Below, in pieces: positions 1 to 5,845 of a DNA stretch of 5,845 bases. The DNA comes from an uncultured Candidatus Competibacteraceae bacterium (lineage in GTDB: Bacteria > Pseudomonadota > Gammaproteobacteria > Competibacterales > Competibacteraceae): assembly GCA_937872125.1 (NCBI GenBank), contig CALMNY010000037.1:1-5845 (forward strand), given 5' to 3'. Positions within the stretch are counted from its first letter, which is position 1; every line of letters begins with the position of its first letter. The notes beneath the pieces are model-generated. The model searched no databases, was not told the DNA's origin, and worked only from the letters and a program-made list of their open reading frames with translations. The position numbers and the translations under genes are program-made.

Positions 1-182
1 CGACCATCACGGAAGGACTCAACGGCATCGCGCGGTCTGATCTGTCCGGGCTGCACCAGCGGATCGAGGCGCTGCGCGCCGAGGCTGAGAAGCAACTGAA
101 ACTGCGGGCCGAAGCCCTGGCCCGGATGTCGGCGGAAGACGTGCTCGCCGCCCTGGAAACCGCCCAACGGAGCGCCGCGTAA
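1..182 (+). CDS. C-terminal end of an unidentified alpha-helical protein (5' truncated)
   Basis: An open frame enters from the left edge (first complete codon at position 3) and ends at the TAA at 180-182, leaving 59 visible residues. The visible part is rich in Ala, Leu, Glu, Arg and Gln, with hydrophobic residues spaced as in an amphipathic helix or coiled coil from about visible residue 13 to the end (for example LHQRIEALRAEAEKQ). It has no glycine- or proline-rich stretches after that point. The stop codon shares one base with the ATG of the large structural gene (TAATG), so the two are probably translated together and the product likely belongs to the same virion or assembly operon. I do not recognise the family. 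A scaffold, chaperone or tail-associated helical protein would fit, but the fragment is too short to decide. Calling it coding rests on the clean frame, the codon bias and the tight junction. Confidence 0.75.
   Translation, partial: TITEGLNGIARSDLSGLHQRIEALRAEAEKQLKLRAEALARMSAEDVLAALETAQRSAA
169..172 (+). promoter_or_regulatory. Ribosome binding site (GGAG) for the 1168-residue gene
   Basis: GGAG lies inside the last codons of the upstream gene, 9 nt before the ATG at 182. It supports that ATG as the start, in addition to the TAATG coupling. Confidence 0.6.
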
Positions 183-3100
183 TGGCCCTGAACAGCAGTC
201 ACATCCAATTCCTCAAATCCGCTCGACTCACCGATCAGGTGGACGGTGGCGGCCAGATCACCGCGACGCCGTTGCCGGATAACGTCAGCAACAACCTGTT
301 TCCGGGCGTCTCCAACCTGGATGCCGTCAACGGTCGGGTCAGCGCCCGGCTGCTCTATCAGGCCATCGTCTCCCCGGACACCCTGTGGTATTACGGCGCC
401 GGCGTCTACCTGAGCGCCCCCCCGGGGAACAGCGCCATTTCCGCGCTGCTGGCCCGCGCCTCGGCGTTCGGCGAAGAGCGCGCCGATTTGATCACCCGGG
501 TCGAGTCCTACCTGACCCAGGGACCCATCACCTTAATGACGTTCTACGGCAACGCGGTCATCGGCCAACGCGCGGTGCGCGCGTATCAGGGGGTGAACGC
601 GCCGCGGCCGGAAACCGGCGAAACCTATCTGATCAGTCAGGAAAAATCGGGCTATCCCGCCGTCGCGCAATACGTGCGGCTGACGGACGTGGAGTTTGTC
701 GATCTGGAGTTCGAGGATACCCAGGGCGTGTTTACCCGACGCCTGTTGACCCTCTATCTGGCGGAACCGTTACGCTACGATTTTGCCGGGGTGGAATACC
801 CGGCCCGCCTGGTGTCCACGGTGGCGCCGACGCGGATTCGCTACACCACGGTGGCCGACGCCGCCCGCTATTACGGGCTGTTACCGCTGGCCGCCGAAGC
901 CGCCGCCGGGCAGGCGCAGGTCTCTCTGACGCGCCTCCAGGAATCGCTGGTGCCCTCGACCCAGACCGAAACCGCCCAGGCCGATCTGCCCGCCCAGGCG
1001 TTGCCGCAACAGCTTTTTCCCTGCGGCAATGTCCTGACGCTGGTGAGCACCGTCACCGCCACCACGCTGTATCTGGGAATGGCCGTCACGCCGGGCTCAG
1101 TCAGCGTCACCGGCACGCAGACCTACACCGATACCGGCACGGGAACGCTGGTGCGCGCCGACGAGGTCACGGCCGAGATTGATTACACGGAAGGGCTGAT
1201 CGTCTTTCCGGCGAGCGGAACCTGGACCGTCACGGCGCAACCGGCCGCGCCGCTCATCGGCCCGGCCTATACCGTCGCCTTGCCGATCACGACCCAGACC
1301 CGCGCCCTGGTCTATGTGACGACGCTCACGCCCATTCCGGCGCCGGGCACGCTGGTGGTGGATTATCTGGCCCTGGGCAAATGGTATCGGCTCACCGACC
1401 GCGGCGATGGCGTCCTCGCCGGCGCGAGTTCCGCCCACGGTTCGGGCACCCTGGATTTCGGCACCGGCACCGCGCAACTGTCGTTGCAGACCCTGCCAGA
1501 CACCAACACCGCGCTCCTGTTCGCCTATGCCCTGCCTCTGGCGGCGGAGCGCCGCGACGGCGAGGTGAGTATCCCCGCGCCCAGCCTGACCGTCCTCCTG
1601 GAACACGCCGTCGAACCGGCCACCCTGACCGTCTCCTGGCCATCCGGGGGCCTGACGAAGACCGCGACGGCGAGCGCCCAGGGGGTGCTCAGCGGCGACG
1701 CCACCGGCATGATTGGCCATGAAACCAAAACCCTGGTGGTGACGCCGGCAACGGCCGCCTTCCCGGACGCCGGCAGCGTCTTCACCGTCGATTACGACCG
1801 GCGCGTCACCTACTCCGGCACGCTCGCCGCCATCGCCCCCACCGGCCGCAGCTATACCCTGCAACTGCCGGAGGGAACCTATCCCCTGACGCCGGGCAGT
1901 GTGCGGCTCACCGTGACCTTAACCCGCTATGTGGGCGTCATCGCCAGTCTGGGCACGGCGAGCGAACCCTTTACCCTGGTGGACGATGGCGCGGGGGCGA
2001 TGACCGGCGAGCCGCTGGCGACCGCCAGCGCGGTCAACTACACCACTGGGGAGGTGATCCTGATCCTGGCCGACACGGTGACCCGTCCTTACGTCGGGTG
2101 GTGGCATATGGCCCTGACCTGGAATCCCACGGGCGAGGTGCCGCTGCTGGCGAATACCTACGCCTTCGGCTATCAGGTGCGCAAGGCCGCCGACGGCGTG
2201 GCGACCGTGCAGGAACTCATCGCCGCCCCCGCGCTCACCGTGGACCTGACCCCGACGACCCTGGACGTGATTTTGCCGGGCAGCGTGCGGTTCCTGCTGG
2301 GCGGGCAGGTGCATGTGGATCGGCTGGGCACGCTCTACCGCGCGCCCTCGGCCACTACCGGCAGCGGGACGCCCGTTGGCAGCGTCAATTACACCACCGG
2401 GCAGGCGACGCTCACCGATTGGCGCGCCCTGGCCAGCCTCGCCCTGACGGTGCAGGCCCTGGCGACGGTGCGCGGGGCGTGGAGCACGATTCAGGTCTGC
2501 GGGCGGGTGAGCGGCGCGCCGGTGCGGCCGGGCAGTTTCCAGTTGCGCGCCACCACCGCCCTGGGCGTGGCGATCAGCGCCACCGCCGACTCTGCCGGGT
2601 CGTTTGAAACCGACGCCATGATCGGGAGCATCGACTGGCAAACCGGCATCTACCAGGCGCGGTTTGGCGAGCGAGTGTTGGATGCCGACCTGACCCCGGA
2701 ACAGAAAGCCGAATCCTGGTATGACGCGGACCTGATCGATGCGGACGGGAAGGTGCTGGTGCCGGCGCCGGTCATTCCCACCTCGCTGGTCTATAACGCC
2801 GTGGTCTATACCTATGCGCCGGTTGATTCGACGCTGATCGGCGTGGATACCGCCCGCCTGCCCGCCGATGGCCGCGTACAGGTCATTCAGCCCGGCGATA
2901 CGGCCATCCTGCATCATACCGCCAACCTGACCCTGCCCGCCCCGCTGAGCGCCGGGCAACAGGTTGATTGCCAGCGCGGCCACCTCAGCCAGGTGATCCT
3001 GCTCGACACCGCCGGAACCCAGGTCGCGACGACGAAATACAGCGTCAATTTGACCACGGGGATCATCACGATGGCGAATCCCCTGGACTTGTCGGCCTAT

Positions 3101-3688
3101 ATCCAGCCGCTCACCGCCCAGCACACGCTGCGCGAGATGGCGCGCGTCGTGGACGTTGAGATTTCCGGGGCGGTGCGCCTGGCGCGCGCGCTGACCAAAA
3201 CCTTTCCGGTCGGCAGTTATTTATCCACCCTGCTGACGGCCGGCGACCGCTATGCGCGCTATGCCGACCTGCGGGTGATCGCCAGTTGGCAGGGTGATTT
3301 CACCACCGACGGCGCTCTGGCCACTGCGGATTACAACGAGGTCGATTATCCGCTGCAGGTCACCAACGAGGGGTGCATTGAGGAAGACTGGGCCATCGTG
3401 TTTGAAACGGCCAGCACGGTGAAAGTCATCGGCGCGCGCGTCGGGCAGATCGCGTCCGGCCTGAGCATCACCGGCACGATTGCCCCCACCAGCACACTCA
3501 CCGGACTGGCCTATTTCAGCATCGACCCGGACGGCTGGGGCCAGGGCTACGCCTACGGCAACGCTTTACGCTTCGCCACCGTCGCCGCCAGTTTCCCCCA
3601 CTGGCATATCCGCTGTACGCAACCGCATGACTGGGACGGGAGCGGCGATGTCTACGCCTTCCAATCCCTCGGAGAAGTGGACCCATGA
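182..3688 (+). CDS. Large modular phage structural (probable tail-associated) protein with degenerate beta-sandwich repeats
   Basis: This is a 1168-residue protein that starts at the ATG overlapping the preceding stop. Residues 1-290 form a non-repetitive N-terminal region (GGGQITATPLPDNVSNNLFP near 22-41; ERADLITRVESYL near 99-111; LRYDFAGVEYPARL near 197-210). Residues 300-965 hold about seven degenerate repeats. Each has a Pro-Gly-Ser/Thr-hydrophobic strand, a Gly/Asp-rich turn and a closing [VIL]-[ND]-[YFWL]-x-x-G motif. The motif is seen at 333-338, 424-429, 618-623, 735-740, 817-822 and 955-960; the unit near 478-538 lacks it. A non-repetitive C-terminal region (about 975-1168) is aromatic- and Gly-rich (GWGQGYAYGNALRF at 1118-1131). 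There is no signal peptide, transmembrane segment or obvious catalytic motif. By recall, both end regions resemble large uncharacterised structural proteins of proteobacterial tailed phages, next to homologues of the genes downstream here. A distal tail or baseplate role is inferred; a virion structural role is more secure. Confidence 0.85.
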   Translation: MALNSSHIQFLKSARLTDQVDGGGQITATPLPDNVSNNLFPGVSNLDAVNGRVSARLLYQAIVSPDTLWYYGAGVYLSAPPGNSAISALLARASAFGEERADLITRVESYLTQGPITLMTFYGNAVIGQRAVRAYQGVNAPRPETGETYLISQEKSGYPAVAQYVRLTDVEFVDLEFEDTQGVFTRRLLTLYLAEPLRYDFAGVEYPARLVSTVAPTRIRYTTVADAARYYGLLPLAAEAAAGQAQVSLTRLQESLVPSTQTETAQADLPAQALPQQLFPCGNVLTLVSTVTATTLYLGMAVTPGSVSVTGTQTYTDTGTGTLVRADEVTAEIDYTEGLIVFPASGTWTVTAQPAAPLIGPAYTVALPITTQTRALVYVTTLTPIPAPGTLVVDYLALGKWYRLTDRGDGVLAGASSAHGSGTLDFGTGTAQLSLQTLPDTNTALLFAYALPLAAERRDGEVSIPAPSLTVLLEHAVEPATLTVSWPSGGLTKTATASAQGVLSGDATGMIGHETKTLVVTPATAAFPDAGSVFTVDYDRRVTYSGTLAAIAPTGRSYTLQLPEGTYPLTPGSVRLTVTLTRYVGVIASLGTASEPFTLVDDGAGAMTGEPLATASAVNYTTGEVILILADTVTRPYVGWWHMALTWNPTGEVPLLANTYAFGYQVRKAADGVATVQELIAAPALTVDLTPTTLDVILPGSVRFLLGGQVHVDRLGTLYRAPSATTGSGTPVGSVNYTTGQATLTDWRALASLALTVQALATVRGAWSTIQVCGRVSGAPVRPGSFQLRATTALGVAISATADSAGSFETDAMIGSIDWQTGIYQARFGERVLDADLTPEQKAESWYDADLIDADGKVLVPAPVIPTSLVYNAVVYTYAPVDSTLIGVDTARLPADGRVQVIQPGDTAILHHTANLTLPAPLSAGQQVDCQRGHLSQVILLDTAGTQVATTKYSVNLTTGIITMANPLDLSAYIQPLTAQHTLREMARVVDVEISGAVRLARALTKTFPVGSYLSTLLTAGDRYARYADLRVIASWQGDFTTDGALATADYNEVDYPLQVTNEGCIEEDWAIVFETASTVKVIGARVGQIASGLSITGTIAPTSTLTGLAYFSIDPDGWGQGYAYGNALRFATVAASFPHWHIRCTQPHDWDGSGDVYAFQSLGEVDP
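1088..3070 (+). repeat. Degenerate protein-level repeat array (about seven units) in the 1168-residue protein
   Basis: Approximate units are 1088-1237, 1340-1531, 1613-1795, 1886-2071, 2267-2425, 2528-2665 and 2933-3070, each 46-64 residues long. The pattern is a PG[ST][VLF] opening strand, a turn such as DDGAG, DRGDG or DTGTG, then a [VIL][ND][YFWL]xxG strand-turn. The clearest pair is the fourth and fifth units, where TPGSV/LPGSV openings and identical VNYTTG closings recur. Their DNA differs at many synonymous sites, so the duplication is old. The third unit lacks the closing motif and the last lacks a clear PGS opening. The pattern fits small Ig-like or beta-sandwich modules; the fold itself is inferred. 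Confidence 0.65.
3671..3677 (+). promoter_or_regulatory. Ribosome binding site for the 373-residue gene
   Basis: GGAGAAG lies 7 nt before the ATG at 3685, within the last codons of the upstream gene. It fixes that ATG as the start, which also overlaps the upstream TGA as ATGA. Confidence 0.7.
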
Positions 3689-4806
3689 CCGACACCACGG
3701 TGCGGTACTACGATTCGACGATGACCGGCGCGCCGAACACCGTCAATAACACCGCCGGCGGGCTGCTCAGCGTCCTGAACGCCTGCCTGGATACCGGCTT
3801 TAACAGCGTCACCCTGACCAGCCTGGCGGTCAGCAGCCACGTGGCGACGGCCACCAAAGCAAACCACGGCTTTGCCGCGCTAACCGATGGAACGATCCGC
3901 GTCTACCCGGTGATCCGCATCAGCGGAGCCACGCCCGCCGAGCTGAATGGCGACTGGCGCCTGGCCAGTATTCCCGACGCCGATACCTTCACCTTCGCCA
4001 CTCCCGGGATCAGCGACCAGACCGCCTCCGGCACGATCACCGCCAAACGCGCGCCGCTGTGGAGCACCGCCACGACGTCCTGTGTCGCCCATACCGGCAC
4101 GAACAAGGCGGCCTATCGGCGCGTGGACCCGCTGGCCACCGCCATGGTGCTGCGGGTGGACGACACCACGACGACCTACGCCACGGTCAAGGGCTATGAG
4201 GCCATGACCGACATCGACACCGGCAGCGGGGCCTGGCCCTCGGCGGCGCGCTATCTGTACAAAGCCGCCAACAGCACGCCGGTGGGCTGGGCGGTGATCG
4301 GCGATGCGTGCGCCGTCTATGTCTGGACGAACTCCGGCGACTACTGGGCCGAAAGCCTGTTCTTCGGCGATGCCCTGTCCTACAAAGCGGGCGACGCCTA
4401 TCACGCCCTGCTGATCGCCGCAACGGCGTCGTCGGCCTTCGGCTCCATAATGCGGGAGCTGGGAACGGTCAACGGCGCGGACTGGTGCCGCAATCTGGCG
4501 CAAGCGGCGACCGTGGGCGCGGCGCGGTATTCACATGCCAAAAGCGGCAGTTATCTGGGGTATGCGGGTAACGCCTGGCCGGCCGCCGCCGATTCGGGGT
4601 TCCACGCCTGGCCGGTCGAGGTCTGGGACGGCACGACGGCGGCGCGCGGCCTGATGCCGGGACTGTGGAATCCGCTGCACGCCGGCCAGCCGCCTCACGG
4701 GACGCTGATTGACGCCATTCCGCAGCTCCCCGGGCGGGTGCTCCAGGTCCGCAAGGAGGAAGACTACTACCGGCTAGCCCTCGACCTGACCGGCCCCTGG
4801 AGGTAG
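3685..4806 (+). CDS. Phage virion-associated protein (373 residues) of unknown function
   Basis: The start at 3685 is supported by a good Shine-Dalgarno and a 4-nt ATGA overlap with the upstream gene. Residues 1-40 (TVRYYDSTMTGAPNT, then LLSVLNACLDTGFN) form an opening block that I recall from unnamed proteins in proteobacterial phages. Residues about 41-122 look like a small beta domain common in phage structural proteins: SLAVSSHVATATKANHGF, then ISGATPAELNGDW, then TFTFATPG and ASGTITAK. Residues 155-375 contain VLRVDDT, a GYEAMTDIDTGSGAWP block, an aromatic-rich stretch (VYVWTNSGDYWAESLFFGD at 211-229), then RGLMPGLWNPLH (321-332) and the terminal LDLTGPWR. It has no signal peptide, membrane segment or recognisable enzyme motif. 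Its position directly after the large repeat protein suggests a partner in the same virion substructure, possibly tail tip or fibre. That assignment is inferred from context. Confidence 0.85.
   Translation: MTDTTVRYYDSTMTGAPNTVNNTAGGLLSVLNACLDTGFNSVTLTSLAVSSHVATATKANHGFAALTDGTIRVYPVIRISGATPAELNGDWRLASIPDADTFTFATPGISDQTASGTITAKRAPLWSTATTSCVAHTGTNKAAYRRVDPLATAMVLRVDDTTTTYATVKGYEAMTDIDTGSGAWPSAARYLYKAANSTPVGWAVIGDACAVYVWTNSGDYWAESLFFGDALSYKAGDAYHALLIAATASSAFGSIMRELGTVNGADWCRNLAQAATVGAARYSHAKSGSYLGYAGNAWPAAADSGFHAWPVEVWDGTTAARGLMPGLWNPLHAGQPPHGTLIDAIPQLPGRVLQVRKEEDYYRLALDLTGPWR
4799..4803 (+). promoter_or_regulatory. Ribosome binding site (GGAGG) abutting the upstream stop
   Basis: A full GGAGG directly precedes the TAG (4804-4806) of the 373-residue gene and lies 6 nt before the ATG at 4810. 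It is the strongest such site in the window and sits at the only junction where the genes neither overlap nor touch. Confidence 0.75.
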
Positions 4807-4809
4807 CTC

Positions 4810-5142
4810 ATGGCCGGGCGCGTGATGAATACCGGTTTACGGCGCAATATGCCCTTCGGCGGCCACGGACGTTTGACGGGCGAGGTGGTGCGCGCCCGGG
4901 TGAGCGGCGATCCGGCCGGCAGCGGCGATCTGTTTCTGGAGCGCCAGCGGGTGTTGCTGATGGCCTTGCCAGAAAAGATCATCATGGCGGAACAGATCAC
5001 CGATCGTGCCGGGGCAGTGACCTTCGATTATGTGCGGGAAGGGCATGAATTCGCCGCCTTCATCCCGGCCGTGCCCTTGCCGGATGCCTCGTATGTGATC
5101 GGCGACTGGTGGGACCGGCTGTTTCCGAGTCCGATGCCATGA
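4810..5142 (+). CDS. Small phage protein, probable carboxypeptidase-regulatory/transthyretin-like beta-sandwich
   Basis: This 110-residue protein starts 3 nt after the previous stop, with a strong GGAGG at the right distance. After a basic N-terminal tail (residues 1-17), it shows the strand order of a carboxypeptidase-regulatory or transthyretin-like domain. A GRLTGEVV strand (20-27) leads to DLFLERQRVLLMALPE (40-55). Then come AEQITDRAGAVTFDYVREGHEF (60-81), matching the usual pattern of strand, Asp-x-x-Gly turn, aromatic strand and Gly-x-x-aromatic turn. The ending is YVIGDWWDRLFPSPMP. I recall short proteins of this pattern, also ending in a Pro-Met-Pro-like tail, in the same place in phage cassettes. 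The domain is non-enzymatic and usually structural or binding. It is a single free-standing domain and somewhat degenerate, so the fold call is moderate. A role in virion decoration or tail-tip assembly is inferred. Confidence 0.8.
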   Translation: MAGRVMNTGLRRNMPFGGHGRLTGEVVRARVSGDPAGSGDLFLERQRVLLMALPEKIIMAEQITDRAGAVTFDYVREGHEFAAFIPAVPLPDASYVIGDWWDRLFPSPMP

Positions 5143-5543
5143 CCGCTACCCGGCAATCCAATCTGGCCGTCAACGCCCTGGCCGACGCGCTGGGCGTCCT
5201 GTTGACCGGCGGCGCGCTGCAATTCCTGACCGGCGACCCGCCGGCGCAACCCGATGACGCCAGCGCGGAATCCGTGTTGGCACAGGTGGATTTCGGCAGT
5301 TTTGCCCCGGCGGAAGACGGGCTGATCGAATACCCGTTTACCAGCGTCGCCGTGCAGGCCGATGGGACGGTCGGTTGGTGGCGCGCCCTGGATGCCGACG
5401 CCGCCCCGCTGCTGGATGGGCCGGTATACGCCACGGAAGACCCGCCCGTGGTCGGCGGGATCGAGGTGTCCAGCCTGACCCTGAGCGACGGGCAGGTGTT
5501 GACCGGGACGTTCCGGTATCAAGCGCCGAAAGCCGCCGCCTAA
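5139..5543 (+). CDS. Phage protein of unknown function (134 residues)
   Basis: I choose the ATG at 5139 because it overlaps the upstream TGA as ATGA, the same junction type as at 3685. A GTG at 5109 in the same frame would add ten residues and a 34-nt overlap with no better binding site. No strong Shine-Dalgarno is visible, so translation probably depends on coupling. The N-terminus (residues 5-30, RQSNLAVNALADALGVLLTGGALQFL) looks helical and leads into TGDPPAQPDD. An alternating beta-rich body follows: VLAQVDFGSFAP (46-57), then VAVQADGTVGWWRALDAD (70-87), then LTLSDGQVLTGTFRYQAP (113-130). This arrangement of helix, an x-G-x-x-PA segment, a 'time-to-first-strand' LAxVxFG and a T-x-x-W-x-R strand matches, by recall, a common unnamed protein in proteobacterial phage tail regions. 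No enzyme motif is visible. Its function is unknown; a structural role is inferred from the neighbours. Confidence 0.82.
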   Translation: MTATRQSNLAVNALADALGVLLTGGALQFLTGDPPAQPDDASAESVLAQVDFGSFAPAEDGLIEYPFTSVAVQADGTVGWWRALDADAAPLLDGPVYATEDPPVVGGIEVSSLTLSDGQVLTGTFRYQAPKAAA

Positions 5544-5845
5544 ATGACCGACTTTACCCTGCGCCCGGCGGCCCGGACTCCGGGCGCGGGGCGGGATTTT
5601 CGCCTGGTTCCGGGATATACCGGGGCGGCAGCGGAGATAGCGGTCGGCGGCGGCGCGGTCGCTCCGGTCGGCCGCGCCAGCGGGCTGATTCAGGTCAGCA
5701 CCACGCAGATCATCGGCGGCGGCGCGGTCGCTCCGGTCGGCCGCGCCCTGGGGGCAGTGGCGATTCACCGCTTCATCGCCGTTCAGGCGCGTGCCCCCTG
5801 GACGGGGCTGGCGACGCACGCGCCCGTGCGGCGGGCGAACTGGCC
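5544..5845 (+). CDS. N-terminal part of an unidentified Gly/Ala/Pro-rich protein with internal repeat (3' truncated)
   Basis: The ATG at 5544 directly follows the TAA of the previous gene and lies in the same frame. The frame stays open to the window edge for 100 complete codons plus two bases. There is no good Shine-Dalgarno, so initiation likely relies on ribosomes finishing the upstream gene. Residues 1-30 begin MTDFTLRPAARTPGAGRDFR. The 11-residue segment GGGAVAPVGRA then occurs twice, at 35-45 and 58-68, with a 23-residue period and identical DNA. A looser APVRRA occurs at 93-98, after APWTGLATH. There is no signal peptide or membrane segment. Composition and repetition suggest an elongated structural protein, such as a tail-fibre or decoration component. 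I do not recognise the family, and most of the gene may lie outside the window. Confidence 0.7.
   Translation, partial: MTDFTLRPAARTPGAGRDFRLVPGYTGAAAEIAVGGGAVAPVGRASGLIQVSTTQIIGGGAVAPVGRALGAVAIHRFIAVQARAPWTGLATHAPVRRANW
5644..5747 (+). repeat. Perfect 35-bp direct repeat, two copies, 69-nt period
   Basis: Positions 5644-5678 and 5713-5747 are identical over 35 bases and diverge immediately on both sides (G versus A before, A versus C after). The 69-nt period equals 23 codons, so reading frame is kept and both copies encode GGGAVAPVGRA. Each copy also contains the inverted pair GGCGCGG / CCGCGCC (5652-5658 with 5672-5678; 5721-5727 with 5741-5747) around a 13-nt loop. No T-tract follows, so a terminator is unlikely. 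Confidence 0.9.

Noticed and set aside
385..1182. 265-codon open frame on the + strand in another frame of the large gene
   Set aside because: It is extremely Arg/Gly/Pro-rich, as expected from reading GC-rich codons out of frame. It has no domain and sits entirely inside a well-supported gene.
1097..1864. 255-codon open frame on the - strand
   Set aside because: Same antisense phase and same explanation. The + strand frame has clear repeat motifs and a coherent protein.
1919..3124. 401-codon open frame on the - strand inside the large structural gene
   Set aside because: It lies in the antisense phase where codon position 1 faces sense position 3. Stops there need sense TTA, CTA or TCA codons, which are rare in this GC-rich gene. 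The product is Gly/Arg/Gln-rich without recognisable domains.
3880..4503. 207-codon open frame on the - strand within the 373-residue gene
   Set aside because: Antisense shadow in the same phase; composition is typical of a GC-rich complement.
5109..5138. Upstream GTG start for the 134-residue gene
   Set aside because: It would create a 34-nt overlap without a better binding site. The ATG at 5139 forms the ATGA overlap seen at another junction here and starts where the recalled family pattern starts.
5652..5678. Hairpin GGCGCGG / CCGCGCC as a transcription terminator
   Set aside because: It lies inside an open reading frame, has a 13-nt loop and no following T-tract, and recurs only because it is part of the 35-bp direct repeat.
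5028..5819. 263-codon open frame on the - strand spanning the last genes
   Set aside because: It is in the same antisense phase relative to the genes at 5139 and 5544, and crosses their junction. Its product is Arg/Gly/Gln-rich with no domain, while the + strand genes have coupled junctions and recognisable patterns.
1..5845. Defence system, CRISPR array, tRNA, insertion sequence or attachment site
   Set aside because: None was found on reading both strands: no spaced short repeats, no tRNA-like fold, no transposase or nuclease motifs and no terminal inverted repeats. The content is virion structural genes.

Overview
The window is GC-rich, and its third codon positions are dominated by G and C. 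This suggests a high-GC proteobacterium or one of its phages, but the exact taxon cannot be read from the sequence. All supported genes lie on the + strand, packed end to end without promoters, terminators or gaps. They look like part of the late (virion) operon of a tailed phage or prophage. No integrase, terminase, portal, lysis, tRNA, CRISPR or insertion-sequence signature is present, so an integrated prophage, a free phage and a tail-like remnant cannot be told apart.

Layout from left to right: (1) 1-182, the last 59 codons of an unidentified alpha-helical protein. (2) 182-3688, a 1168-residue structural protein with conserved-looking N- and C-terminal regions flanking about seven degenerate beta-sandwich-like repeats. 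(3) 3685-4806, a 373-residue virion-associated protein with a small beta domain near its N-terminus. (4) 4810-5142, a 110-residue protein that looks like a single carboxypeptidase-regulatory/transthyretin-type beta-sandwich. (5) 5139-5543, a 134-residue phage protein of unknown role. (6) 5544 to the window end, the first 100 codons of a protein carrying a perfect 35-bp in-frame direct repeat.

The junctions are TAATG, ATGA, a 3-nt gap with a Shine-Dalgarno sequence abutting the stop, ATGA, and TAA directly followed by ATG. This spacing indicates one polycistronic message with translational coupling, and so components made together. By recall (no search was possible) genes 2 to 5 resemble, in the same order, a cassette of mostly unnamed structural proteins in proteobacterial siphophages and prophages. 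A role at the distal tail or in host contact is a reasonable inference but is not shown by the sequence.

The most notable points are the expandable repeat core of the 1168-residue protein, the coupled cassette whose proteins have no established function, and the exact nucleotide repeat in the last gene. Long antisense reading frames are explained by codon bias and are not called.
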